Both the position numbers and the translations under genes were made by a program. 64,000 nucleotides of DNA from Clostridium sp. E02 (GTDB taxonomy: Bacteria; Bacillota; Clostridia; Lachnospirales; Lachnospiraceae). This document shows positions 53,080 to 62,062 of this stretch, piece after piece. The first letter of the stretch is position 1; each line of letters opens with the position of its first letter. The stretch is from the NCBI RefSeq assembly GCF_003833015.1, contig NZ_RJLQ01000006.1, positions 1 to 64,000 on the forward strand, written 5' to 3'. The notes beneath the pieces are model-generated. The model ran no database searches, was not told where the DNA came from, and saw only the letters and a program-made list of their open reading frames with translations.

Positions 53080-54092
53080 CGTCCTGCTACGCTTTTCTTC
53101 TTCACCAGTCTGCCTGCTACAATCTGGATTCCCCTGTCAAAAGGTTCTTTTCTTATTTTTCGAACCAAATTTTTGACAGCCAGCTCAGCCAACCGGTCTT
53201 TTTTGACATCATATGTTGTGATAGGAACCTTAACCACCTTATCCCATTCACAATTGTCAAACCCCACAACCGAAATATCCTCTGGTATCCGGTAGCCAGC
53301 CTCCTCCAATCCATTCATCAGCACATCAGCCGTATAATCACTGCTGCATGCAAAAGCTGTGGGCATTTCCTCTGGCAAAGAAATACGTAAAAAGGCCTTG
53401 TGCCCCTCCGATAAATTTCTATCATGAATCACCCAGTCCTGTCTAAATGCAATATGATGTTCTAAAAGAGCCTTCATATAGCCAAAATATCGGTCGGTAA
53501 TGCTGCTGGTGGACAAGGGAGTTCCCACAAACGCAATCCGTTCATGCCCGTTTTTAATGAGATAATCCGTTAACAGATACATGCCATAAAACCCATCGGA
53601 TATTACAGTATCATATTCCTCATTCGCTTCATAAAAGTCCATATAAATAACAGGTACCACCTGATTGTTCCATAAAAAATCCGAGTAAGCTTTATCCGTC
53701 TGGCCTATGAGAATGGCTCCGTCTACTTTACCGTCTAGAATCATTTTAGGCATACTTAATCCCATTTCTTCTTCCTGGCTGACGATCTCAAGAATGCAAT
53801 AATACCCCCGCTTTGATGCGGAAGTCACTACAAACTGATAGATATTCCAATAAAAGGAATTTACCGTATCTAAAAAACCAGCAGGTATTAAAATCCCCAG
53901 ATTGCCCGTCCCACCAGCAAGTTTTTTCTTGACCGGGGAAGCCATCTGGTATCCAATCTCGAACGCAACTCCTTTAATTTTCTTTCTCATATCCTCACTG
54001 ACTCCTGTTTTATCAGACAGCGCTTTGGATACTGTAACAGTACTGACACCAACTTTTTTAGCAATATCAGACAATGTGACCGTTTTCGACAT
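53076..54092 (-). CDS. LacI-family regulator of the mannan locus
   Basis: The 338-aa protein has an N-terminal HTH (about 4-25: TLSDIAKKVGVSTVTVSKAL), then a periplasmic-binding-type sensor domain (GNLGILIPAGFLDTVNSFYW, HERIAFVGTPLSTSS, ISVVGFDNCEWDKVVKVPITT). Its promoter matches that of the sugar-binding protein gene, including the operator sequence, so it most likely represses both and itself. The inducer is presumably a mannoside. Confidence 0.92.
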   Translation of the reverse strand: MSKTVTLSDIAKKVGVSTVTVSKALSDKTGVSEDMRKKIKGVAFEIGYQMASPVKKKLAGGTGNLGILIPAGFLDTVNSFYWNIYQFVVTSASKRGYYCILEIVSQEEEMGLSMPKMILDGKVDGAILIGQTDKAYSDFLWNNQVVPVIYMDFYEANEEYDTVISDGFYGMYLLTDYLIKNGHERIAFVGTPLSTSSITDRYFGYMKALLEHHIAFRQDWVIHDRNLSEGHKAFLRISLPEEMPTAFACSSDYTADVLMNGLEEAGYRIPEDISVVGFDNCEWDKVVKVPITTYDVKKDRLAELAVKNLVRKIRKEPFDRGIQIVAGRLVKKKSVAGR

Positions 54093-54106
54093 AATATCCC
54101 CCTGTA

Positions 54107-54150
54107 ATTTAAGTTAATATAAGTATATTTTAACTTAAATATTTTGTCAA
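54107..54150 (-). promoter_or_regulatory. Autoregulated LacI promoter with perfect inverted repeat
   Basis: The minus strand reads TTGACA (54145-54150), N17, TATACT (54122-54127), a near-consensus promoter. An 11-bp perfect inverted repeat (ATTTAAGTTAA at 54107-54117, TTAACTTAAAT at 54130-54140, 12-bp spacer) frames the -10. The same half-sites occur at the mannan operon promoter. Confidence 0.78.
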
Positions 54151-54186
54151 TGTAAACTTAATAAAAAATCATCCCATTTTTTATCC

Positions 54187-54228
54187 AAAAAAGCTGCTTC
54201 TCTGCCATTCGTACGTCAGAGAAACAGC
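54187..54228 (-). terminator. Terminator of glyS transcription unit
   Basis: The minus strand forms a 12-bp stem (GCTGTTTCTCTG / CAGAGAAGCAGC, about 12-nt loop) followed by TTTTTT. It lies 45 bp after the small ORF downstream of glyS. Confidence 0.88.
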
Positions 54229-54272
54229 CTTCCTATCTCTACAAACAATCTCCATTTGTAGCAATCACATCT

Positions 54273-54377
54273 TTATACCACCAGAAGGATTGTTTCCAAA
54301 TTATCCAGAATATATGCAGCTACGGCCTGCTCCTGATGGGTGAAATGACTCATATCTTTTAAACGTTCTAAAATCAT
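54273..54377 (-). CDS. 34-residue ORF resembling the start of an RpiR-type regulator
   Basis: This ORF (MILERLKDMSHFTHQEQAVA followed by AYILDNLETILLVV) has a good GGAGGTAAGGC site before its ATG. It begins 47 bp after the glyS stop and ends before the terminator. Its sequence resembles the first helices of RpiR-family HTH domains (L-x-x-x-E-x-x-I-A-x-Y-I-L-x-N). It then stops, and no continuation is seen in any frame. It may be a gene remnant or a real small protein. Confidence 0.5.
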   Translation of the reverse strand: MILERLKDMSHFTHQEQAVAAYILDNLETILLVV

Positions 54378-54423
54378 GCCTTACCTCCAAATCAATCCCT
54401 TACAAAAGCATTCCTTTTTTACC

Positions 54424-55812
54424 TTAGAAACAAAATTTATCCTCAAAATAACTTCTAAGTTCTGTAATTGGAACCCTCACCTGTTCCATTGTATCGCGAT
54501 CACGAACTGTTACTGCATGATCTTCCTCTGAATCAAAATCGTAAGTAATACAGAACGGAGTTCCGATCTCATCCTGTCTCCGATAGCGTTTTCCGATGTT
54601 TCCTCTGTCATCAAATTCACAGTTATAATATTTACACATTTCTCCAAATACCTTCTCTGCACCTTCGTTTAACTTCTTGGAAAGAGGTAGGATACCAATT
54701 TTAACAGGTGCAATTGCTGGATGGAAATGAAGAACTGTACGAATATCACCCTCTGCAATCTCTTCTTCATCATAAGCCGCACAAAGGAACGCAAGTGTCA
54801 CACGGTCTGCCCCCAGAGAAGGCTCAATTACGTAAGGAATATAACGTTCTTTTTTCTCATCATCAAAATAAGTAAGATCCTGCCCAGATGTATTCTGGTG
54901 TTGGGTCAAATCATAATCTGTCCTGTCCGCAATTCCCCATAATTCTCCCCAGCCAAATGGGAATAAGAATTCGATATCAGACGTAGCTTTGCTGTAAAAA
55001 GAAAGTTCCTCTTTTTCGTGATCTCTAACCCGCATCTCATCCTCTTTGATTCCAAGACTTTTTAACCAGTTAACGCAGGTTTCTCTCCAGTAAGAGAACC
55101 ATTCAAGATCTGTATCCGGTTCACAGAAAAATTCAAGTTCCATCTGTTCAAACTCTCTGGTACGGAAAGTAAAGTTACCTGGTGTAATCTCGTTTCGGAA
55201 TGATTTCCCAATCTGACCAATGCCAAATGGTATTTTCTTCCTAGAGGTTCTCTGTACATTCTTAAAGTTTACAAAAATTCCCTGAGCAGTCTCCGGTCTT
55301 AGGTATACTGTATTCTTTGCATCCTCGGTTACTCCCTGGAATGTTTTAAACATTAAGTTAAACTGACGGATATCGGTAAAATCATGCTTGCCACAGCTCG
55401 GGCAGCAAATGTTCTTTTCGTCAATAAAAGATTTCATCTCTTCCTGTGACCATGCATCAACAGACCCTTCAATGGTCATATTGTGTTCACTCATGTAATC
55501 CTCAATTATCTTATCCGCACGAAACCGTTCCTTACATGATTTACAATCCATAAGAGGATCGGAAAACCCTCCAAGATGACCAGAAGCAATCCAGGTCTGA
55601 GAATTCATCAAAATCGCACAATCGACCCCTACATTATAAGGGTTTTCTTGAACAAACTTCTGCCACCAGGCTTTTTTTACATTGTTTTTCAGTTCCACTC
55701 CCAAATTACCGTAATCCCAGGTATTTGCCAGTCCTCCGTATATTTCAGATCCCGGGTATACAAATCCTCTTGATTTCGCCAGTCCTACAATCTTTTCCAT
55801 TGTCTTTTCCAT
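54424..55812 (-). CDS. glyS: Glycyl-tRNA synthetase, single-chain alpha2 type
   Basis: The 462-aa class II synthetase charges tRNA-Gly. Motif 2 region: [19 protein letters not shown] and [21 protein letters not shown]; motif 3: [13 protein letters not shown]; anticodon-binding domain about 370-460 ([21 protein letters not shown]). A CxxC pair (CKSC, CPSCG) fits the insert of this type. It starts 14 bp after the upstream lipoprotein gene, so there is no space for a T-box leader. The RBS is GAGAGG. Confidence 0.96.
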   Translation of the reverse strand: MEKTMEKIVGLAKSRGFVYPGSEIYGGLANTWDYGNLGVELKNNVKKAWWQKFVQENPYNVGVDCAILMNSQTWIASGHLGGFSDPLMDCKSCKERFRADKIIEDYMSEHNMTIEGSVDAWSQEEMKSFIDEKNICCPSCGKHDFTDIRQFNLMFKTFQGVTEDAKNTVYLRPETAQGIFVNFKNVQRTSRKKIPFGIGQIGKSFRNEITPGNFTFRTREFEQMELEFFCEPDTDLEWFSYWRETCVNWLKSLGIKEDEMRVRDHEKEELSFYSKATSDIEFLFPFGWGELWGIADRTDYDLTQHQNTSGQDLTYFDDEKKERYIPYVIEPSLGADRVTLAFLCAAYDEEEIAEGDIRTVLHFHPAIAPVKIGILPLSKKLNEGAEKVFGEMCKYYNCEFDDRGNIGKRYRRQDEIGTPFCITYDFDSEEDHAVTVRDRDTMEQVRVPITELRSYFEDKFCF

Positions 55813-55826
55813 ATACTTAACCTCTC

Positions 55827-56453
55827 TTATTTATATATAATGTAGCTTTTTCCCTGTGTTATCTCTACCGTATGTTGATCTTTCACTACCACATTATCAG
55901 AAACAAACAAAAGCCTTTTTTGTGTTTGTATGGTCACCGGTTTATTCCCCGTAACCACAACTGTATTGCAATCGCTCTTGTTCAATAATGCTTTTTTATC
56001 TGCTGCTTTTCCATCGGCCTTTATAAAAGTCACTCCCTCGGATTCGCTTTCTCCGATTACCTGAGACAGGGGCACTATAGCAATGGAATCCACATGATTC
56101 TCATTATCATTATTTTTTGCTGTAAAATCACAAAGAGCCTCTCCGGATCCATAAGCAAATATCGCACTGGCTATCCCCTTCTCCATGGTACATGATTGAA
56201 GTGTTACACCATTTTGCCCATAGGTTTCATTGAATGCACCGACTGCCTTATTTAAATATGATTTCAATTCATCCAGATTATAATATTCCTTTACTTCATA
56301 GGGCTTTACCGTAGCGGTCTGAAATCCGCTCTCATCCGTCACGTAAATTCTACTGCTATCTGTTTTCAATGCACTGCTTCCACCTATGCCCAGACAGCCA
56401 GTTAAAAATACAGCTCCCAGACAAACCGCCAGAACCGCTTTTCTTTTTCTCAT
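55827..56453 (-). CDS. Lipoprotein of unknown function
   Basis: The 208-aa lipoprotein has a signal ending in LTGC (Cys about 20) and a soluble domain without a recognised family; it starts [21 protein letters not shown] after a linker. I chose the ATG at 56453, behind GCAGGAGGAAAAAAG; an upstream in-frame ATG is less supported. It lies in the era, recO, glyS run. Confidence 0.72.
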   Translation of the reverse strand: MRKRKAVLAVCLGAVFLTGCLGIGGSSALKTDSSRIYVTDESGFQTATVKPYEVKEYYNLDELKSYLNKAVGAFNETYGQNGVTLQSCTMEKGIASAIFAYGSGEALCDFTAKNNDNENHVDSIAIVPLSQVIGESESEGVTFIKADGKAADKKALLNKSDCNTVVVTGNKPVTIQTQKRLLFVSDNVVVKDQHTVEITQGKSYIIYK

Positions 56454-56504
56454 CTTTTTTCCTCCTGCCTTGAATCCGGAGAACATTATACCAAATACTG
56501 CCAC

Positions 56505-57170
56505 TCATTTCAATCCTTTACTTCCCATCATTGTACCTAAAATCACAAGAGAATGAAATTCCCGATCCACATACCGTTTCATATTCACTTCCACACAACG
56601 GGCAAACTCAAACAGTACTTCATCCGTCAATGTAAAGGTATATAAATGCTCCATAGGAGAAGCAATAACATATTCCCAGGTATAGTTTGCAGAATCACTG
56701 ACAGGACGAGGGGGATCTTGTGTATATTCTCCGTTTAGTACCATTGCCTTTAATTCAAACACCCTCTGAACCAATTCATTCTTTAATGCCGGTTTTAACA
56801 AAGCCCTGATTGACTGATACAATAACTTAAGCAAACCAGTTCCATCCATATTTTCTCTGGCATAGTAATCCGTCAGCTCAAGGAAATACATACCATAACA
56901 GGATCCTACCATATCCAAAGACAGTTCTTCAAAATAATTAGTTATCTCCGCTGATTTTAATGTGTAGGAATCCCTGCCTTCGTAAAGTGTAAACACTCCA
57001 AAGGCAAAGGGTCTTCCCACAGCCATTAAAAGATTTCCCGGTCTTCTCGCCCCTCTGGCAAACGCTGTGATCTTTCCTCTTTCTTTCGTTAAAATCACAA
57101 GGCGTTTATCCATTTCTCCTACTGGAGAAACTTTTATTACCATTCCCGTCAGTTTTTCAACATCCCTCAA
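56505..57170 (-). CDS. recO: DNA repair protein RecO, short form without zinc finger
   Basis: The 221-aa protein starts with the RecO OB fold (TGMVIKVSPVGEMDKRLVILTKERGKITAFARGARR) and has the helical C-terminal domain. RecO loads RecA with RecR. Common RecO has about 240-255 residues and often a CxxC zinc finger; none is visible here, and the region after about 155 is short. The start is TTG. It follows era by 14 bp. Confidence 0.9.
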   Translation of the reverse strand: MRDVEKLTGMVIKVSPVGEMDKRLVILTKERGKITAFARGARRPGNLLMAVGRPFAFGVFTLYEGRDSYTLKSAEITNYFEELSLDMVGSCYGMYFLELTDYYARENMDGTGLLKLLYQSIRALLKPALKNELVQRVFELKAMVLNGEYTQDPPRPVSDSANYTWEYVIASPMEHLYTFTLTDEVLFEFARCVEVNMKRYVDREFHSLVILGTMMGSKGLK

Positions 57171-57184
57171 TTTCCATCACCGTC

Positions 57185-58090
57185 TTAGATATCCCTCTGG
57201 TTATATCCATAATTCTTCATATACAGGTCACTGTCACGCCATTCTTTCCGCACTTTTACCCAAAGCTGCAGATTCACTTTAGTATCTAAAAGATCTTCAA
57301 TCTCTCTTCGTGCTGAGGTTCCAATCTTCTTTAACATGGCGCCAGCCTTACCGATTACAATTCCCTTATGGGATTCGCGTTCACAGACAATGGTTGCCTC
57401 AATGTCTGTAATCCCGTTCTTTCGCTCTTTCATTGTTTCTATGGTCACTGCAATGCCATGGGGGATCTCGTCTTTTAAAAGACGAAGTGCTTTCTCCCGA
57501 ATCAGCTCTGAAGTGATCTGACGCATTGGCTGATCCGTCACGGTATCTTCATCATAATACTGGGGACCATCTGGAAGATATTTGTAAATCAGTTCTAACA
57601 TTAGATCCGTATTCTTTTCTTTTAACGCAGAAACGGGTACGATTTCTGTAAAGGAACAAACATCTTTATATGCATTCATGAAGGTCAAGATTTCTTCTTG
57701 ATTCTTTATCGTATCAATCTTATTGATGACTAGTATCACTGGTGTTTTCACCTGTCTTAACTGCTCCGCAATGTGCTGTTCCCCTGCACCAATGTAGGTG
57801 GTAGGTTCAACCAGCCAAAGAATCACATCCACCTCTTTTAACGTACGTTCTGCCACATTGACCATATATTCACCAAGCTTGTTTTTTGCCTTGTGAATTC
57901 CCGGCGTATCTAAGAATATGATCTGCCCTCTCTCATCTGTGAAAACGGTCTGGATTCGATTTCTTGTTGTCTGCGGTTTGTCCGATGTGATTGCAATCTT
58001 TTGACCGATCAGATGATTCATGAGGGTGGACTTTCCTACGTTTGGACGTCCAATCAGAGTTACAAACCCCGATTTGTATTTGTTTTCCAT
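57185..58090 (-). CDS. era: GTPase Era
   Basis: The 301-aa ribosome-assembly GTPase has G1 GRPNVGKST, G3 DTPGIH, G4 NKID and a C-terminal KH domain (RESHKGIVIGKAGAMLKKIGTSARREIEDLL). It binds the 3' end of 16S rRNA. The RBS is AAGGAGAATTTAC. It follows the M16C peptidase gene by 17 bp. Confidence 0.97.
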   Translation of the reverse strand: MENKYKSGFVTLIGRPNVGKSTLMNHLIGQKIAITSDKPQTTRNRIQTVFTDERGQIIFLDTPGIHKAKNKLGEYMVNVAERTLKEVDVILWLVEPTTYIGAGEQHIAEQLRQVKTPVILVINKIDTIKNQEEILTFMNAYKDVCSFTEIVPVSALKEKNTDLMLELIYKYLPDGPQYYDEDTVTDQPMRQITSELIREKALRLLKDEIPHGIAVTIETMKERKNGITDIEATIVCERESHKGIVIGKAGAMLKKIGTSARREIEDLLDTKVNLQLWVKVRKEWRDSDLYMKNYGYNQRDI

Positions 58091-58107
58091 GTAAATTCTC
58101 CTTTGTT

Positions 58108-61032
58108 CTATGAGTGGAATAGGTGTTTAATCTCATTAAACAGTTCTTGTTCCGCTCTAATTTTCTCTTCATTGCCGATGACACAGAAACTTCCTGTATT
58201 AAGCATTGCTTTTACAATTCCAGACAGATTCCGGATATCTTCTTGTGTGGCATTTAATACTTCTTCCCGTTCCTTTTTCATCATCTTTGAGTCTACACCG
58301 GAAAGATAAGCGGAAAGTCCCCGATTCCCTTTGGTCGAAGGATTGAATGGAACATCCATATCGCTAATGGTTCCAATGACATATTTTGTCATGTCCCGAT
58401 CTTCGATGTTGAACTGTTTTAAATAATCAATCACTCCCTCATAGATTCGGTTTGATTCTTTTAAATTCGGGTCCCGATAAGATACAAAGTAGCTTTCTCC
58501 AGAACGGCCAAATCCGCTCATACAGCCGTAGGCTCCACCTTTGACACGTAAATTAATCCAAAGATAATCATAGCTTAATATTACTTTCAGGATCTTTAAT
58601 GCCCCGGTATATTCAAATCCGCTCTCTCCATAACTTCCGCACCTTGCCACATAATTGACTTTAGATGACGTGATAAATCCTTCGTTTAAGTTGTCTTTTT
58701 TTCGTGTAAATGGATAACGGGTAGACGTTCCAGCTGGAAGCAAATCAATCAGTTTCTTCATTGCCCCTGGCAAATATTGATATCCATCCTGGTCAGAAGT
58801 ATAGCTAACCAGCATATTATTGGTGGTAAACAACTGTTTTACAATTGATTTTAATCGTTCAATGATCTCTTTTTTATGGGTAGGATACTCTTTTTCCAGT
58901 TCTTCTAAAAATTGATAGTATCCAATACCGCCTGTTAAATCATTATAGTAGGCGGTCTCCGAATAGTAGGACGTAGCACGGGTGACTGCTGCAGAATGGC
59001 AGGAATTTTCTAATTTCATTCTTGCCCTGGACCGGGTTTCACTAATCACTTCTCCGACCCGTTTCTCATCGTCAAGAAGTGAGCGGGTAAGAATTTCTCC
59101 TATGATAGAAAATCCAAAATCAAGTTTCTCATAGAGAACTCTGGCACTCGCCATGAAATATCCTTTAAATTGACCATTCTCTCTTAAATCCGGGTATGAA
59201 GTAACACTAAAGCTGACTCCACCACTGTTTAAATGAATCTCACTGGTTAAGTCTCCGTATGAGAAGTTTTCTGTATTTACGTAACCCATCAACGATTTTA
59301 AAAATCCGACATAGGGTAAATCCTCTATGGGAAGCACCGAAGTATCAAACAGTACTTTTAAATATCCAATTCCGGAACTAAACATCTCATGATGAATTAC
59401 CTTCACACCGTGTGCTTCTTTTTCCTCCCAGATTATTTCTTCCGGTTCCCGGCTGATATCTTCTCTGGAAAGCATAGGGATTTTCTCTAACTCTTTCTGC
59501 TCCGATGGAGTTTCCTGATATGATTTTAAATCCTTTGTCTGCTGAACCAACTGAGCCAGTTCCTCTTTTGATAAAGAAGCTTTATAGTCTGCTAGTTTTT
59601 CTGCAGTCTTTGCCTCTTCTTTGGCTGCTAAATTCTTACTGGGACGAACGACTAAAACAACCTCGAATGGATTATCCAAAAGATTTTCTCGGATGAGCTG
59701 TTCAAAGTAGCCATCTTCTACTACTTTTTTTAGATAATCAAAGGTTTCCTGATATTCCAGATACATCATAGGATCCCCATCATAAAGCCAACTGTCCATA
59801 CACTGCAGTCCATACATCAGGCCCTTTGGTGCAGAACCATAATCCGCTTCCCGATAACGAAACTCATAATAATTCATACCAGCTCTCAGACTCTTTTTGT
59901 TGATCCCTTCATCAACCAGTTTCCTGAGGGTACCTTTTACAACTGCAAGAAATTCTCCTTTTTGCTCCCTGTTTGCATTCTTGGCTACAATAGAAAAATA
60001 AGGCTGCAATATGCCGTTGTTATACCCTCCCAGTATATCCTGACCGATTCCTGCATCTATGAGTGCCTGTTTTAATGGAGCACCTGGTGCATCCAACAAC
60101 GTGTATTCTAAGATTTGGAACGCCACATACAATTTGGGATCTAAGCTTGAGTCAACAACGGTATGAATGGAAAGATAGGTGGCATTGTCTTCACTTTCTC
60201 CTTCTGTAATAGAATAATAGGTCTCCTCTTCTACCGGGCTTTCAAATGGTTTCTGTCTTTCGATTCTGGAATCTATTTGAGTCGCCTCGTAATGGCTTAG
60301 ATACTCTTGATCCAGCCAGGTAAGCTTCTCCACCATATCCATATCTCCATAAAGATAGAGATAGCTGTTTGACGGATGATAATATCTTTTGTGAAATTCA
60401 AGAAACTCTTCATATGTTAAATCAGGAATAAAATTGGGATCTCCACCGGATTCCTGTCCATAACTGTTTTCTGGAAAAAGAATCTTTCTGGAATAGCGGT
60501 CCATCACTTCATCTGGAGAAGAAAAGGCACCTTTCATTTCATTGTATACCACTCCATTATAGATCATATCTGACTCCATACTCTCAAGCTCATAGTGCCA
60601 GCCTTCCTGCATAAAAATCTTTGGTTCTTTGTAAATATTGGGATGGAATACGGCATCCATATAGACATTCATAAGATTCTGGAAATCCTTTTCGTTACAG
60701 CTTGCTATGGGATAAACAGTTTTATCTGGATATGTCATCGCATTTAAAAACGTATTCAAAGACCCTTTCACCAGTTCTACAAATGGATCCTTAACTGGGA
60801 ATTTATCGGAACCACATAGAACACTATGCTCCAGGATATGAGCGACTCCAGTGCTGTCCTCAGGTGGCGTCCGAAAACCGATGGAAAACACCTTGTTCTC
60901 ATCCTCACAGGATACCAAAAAGATTCTGGCACCACTTTTTTTGTGACGAAGAACATAACCGGTGCCATGGATCTCTTTTATTTCTTTTTCTTCTACCATT
61001 TCATAGGATGTGAGATTTTTCAATTGATTCAT
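58108..61032 (-). CDS. M16C-family zinc metallopeptidase (presequence-protease type)
   Basis: The 974-aa protein has the inverted zinc motif HILEH (H65, E68, H69) and the two-halved M16C clamshell. The third ligand glutamate should lie in the helix near 140-150 (NGVVYNEMKGAFSS). M16C enzymes degrade peptides in the cytoplasm. I chose the ATG at 61032, behind AGGAGG; a longer frame runs into the preceding gene. Confidence 0.94.
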   Translation of the reverse strand: MNQLKNLTSYEMVEEKEIKEIHGTGYVLRHKKSGARIFLVSCEDENKVFSIGFRTPPEDSTGVAHILEHSVLCGSDKFPVKDPFVELVKGSLNTFLNAMTYPDKTVYPIASCNEKDFQNLMNVYMDAVFHPNIYKEPKIFMQEGWHYELESMESDMIYNGVVYNEMKGAFSSPDEVMDRYSRKILFPENSYGQESGGDPNFIPDLTYEEFLEFHKRYYHPSNSYLYLYGDMDMVEKLTWLDQEYLSHYEATQIDSRIERQKPFESPVEEETYYSITEGESEDNATYLSIHTVVDSSLDPKLYVAFQILEYTLLDAPGAPLKQALIDAGIGQDILGGYNNGILQPYFSIVAKNANREQKGEFLAVVKGTLRKLVDEGINKKSLRAGMNYYEFRYREADYGSAPKGLMYGLQCMDSWLYDGDPMMYLEYQETFDYLKKVVEDGYFEQLIRENLLDNPFEVVLVVRPSKNLAAKEEAKTAEKLADYKASLSKEELAQLVQQTKDLKSYQETPSEQKELEKIPMLSREDISREPEEIIWEEKEAHGVKVIHHEMFSSGIGYLKVLFDTSVLPIEDLPYVGFLKSLMGYVNTENFSYGDLTSEIHLNSGGVSFSVTSYPDLRENGQFKGYFMASARVLYEKLDFGFSIIGEILTRSLLDDEKRVGEVISETRSRARMKLENSCHSAAVTRATSYYSETAYYNDLTGGIGYYQFLEELEKEYPTHKKEIIERLKSIVKQLFTTNNMLVSYTSDQDGYQYLPGAMKKLIDLLPAGTSTRYPFTRKKDNLNEGFITSSKVNYVARCGSYGESGFEYTGALKILKVILSYDYLWINLRVKGGAYGCMSGFGRSGESYFVSYRDPNLKESNRIYEGVIDYLKQFNIEDRDMTKYVIGTISDMDVPFNPSTKGNRGLSAYLSGVDSKMMKKEREEVLNATQEDIRNLSGIVKAMLNTGSFCVIGNEEKIRAEQELFNEIKHLFHS

Positions 61033-61067
61033 TCTATCATTTTTCCTCCTGCTATTTACTGTATTAA

Positions 61068-61892
61068 TTACATATTGCCCACTAATTTGTCTTTTAATAT
61101 AGCAACACACTCTCGAACGCAAAAGTGTACAAAAAGTATGGGATCGGAACCACTCGATATTCCATAACTATCTGGAATCCCCCATTTTTTTGCGATCTGC
61201 TGTGCACGAAACACATGGAAGTCACTGGTCAATATTCCAATTTTAATTGGCTTATCTGGTACCTCTACAAAAGCCCCAGGAACCTTAATAGTCGGTTTAT
61301 TCTGACTGTATTCTTTCTTCTTCGCCTGGTCCTCTTCAATCGCGACCCGGCTATAGGCAATATTTTCTACGGTACTGTATGATCGTTCCTCTCGTATGAA
61401 CTGTTCCTTCTTTATTCCATTGTAAATCAAATACTCCTGCATTGCCTCTGCTTCACTAACTGGTTCATCTTCTCCCTTGGCACCGGATAATACCAATATG
61501 GTACCCGGATTTTCATCCAAATATAAAATGGCCCTGTCCAACCGTTTTTTCAGTGATTTACTAATCCCATTTTCGTTTACTCTGGCGCCTAAGACAATCA
61601 CGTAATCAAGGTTTGATGTGTCTCTGGCAGCAACTCCAGTAAAAATCAAAATCTCAACGACTGTAAATATAAGAATTCCAGTGCAACATACAGTTACAAC
61701 GGATACTGGAATCCACAGCGGCACCTTATCTTTGTGTTTTTCATATCCATTAAAACCCAAGGCCAATAAAACACATGCTAAGGCAGTAACCAGCCAGAAT
61801 AAAGAAAAAGACGTGGTAATTCCGGAATAAATAGCAATTATTGTGTAGTAGATCACACATATAACAGCGGTAAGCCATAAGATCCACATCAT
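61068..61892 (-). CDS. DUF218 (YdcF/SanA-type) membrane protein
   Basis: The 274-aa protein has an N-terminal membrane part with about three to four hydrophobic helices (1-90) and a DUF218 domain (about 98-265: YVIVLGARVNENGISKSLKKR, TILVLSGAKGEDEPVSEAEAM, TVENIAYSRVAI, IGILTSDFHVFRAQQIAKKWG). Family members affect cell-envelope integrity; the activity is not established. A GGAGG site precedes the start. Confidence 0.88.
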   Translation of the reverse strand: MMWILWLTAVICVIYYTIIAIYSGITTSFSLFWLVTALACVLLALGFNGYEKHKDKVPLWIPVSVVTVCCTGILIFTVVEILIFTGVAARDTSNLDYVIVLGARVNENGISKSLKKRLDRAILYLDENPGTILVLSGAKGEDEPVSEAEAMQEYLIYNGIKKEQFIREERSYSTVENIAYSRVAIEEDQAKKKEYSQNKPTIKVPGAFVEVPDKPIKIGILTSDFHVFRAQQIAKKWGIPDSYGISSGSDPILFVHFCVRECVAILKDKLVGNM

Positions 61893-62002
61893 TCAAAAGC
61901 CTCCGATCTTCACGTTCTAATCCCAGGTAAATTCTGGGCATCATACCTTTATAGCATACCACAAGAACGTAGATTCTACAACTGATACCAAAACCAGATA
62001 AA

Positions 62003-62042
62003 AAGCAAACCGGTTCCACAAATTAGGGAATCCGGTTTGCTT
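62003..62042 (-). terminator. Terminator downstream of trhP
   Basis: An 11-bp stem (AAGCAAACCGG / CCGGTTTGCTT), with additional inner pairing (TTCC / GGGAA), is followed on the minus strand by TTTTATC. It begins about 20 bp after the trhP stop and separates it from the DUF218 gene. Confidence 0.85.
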
Positions 62043-62062
62043 CCTAGTAAGTCTTTAAAGTC

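Noticed and set aside
55813-56453. T-box riboswitch upstream of glyS
   Set aside because: glyS starts 14 bp after the preceding gene, leaving no space for a leader.
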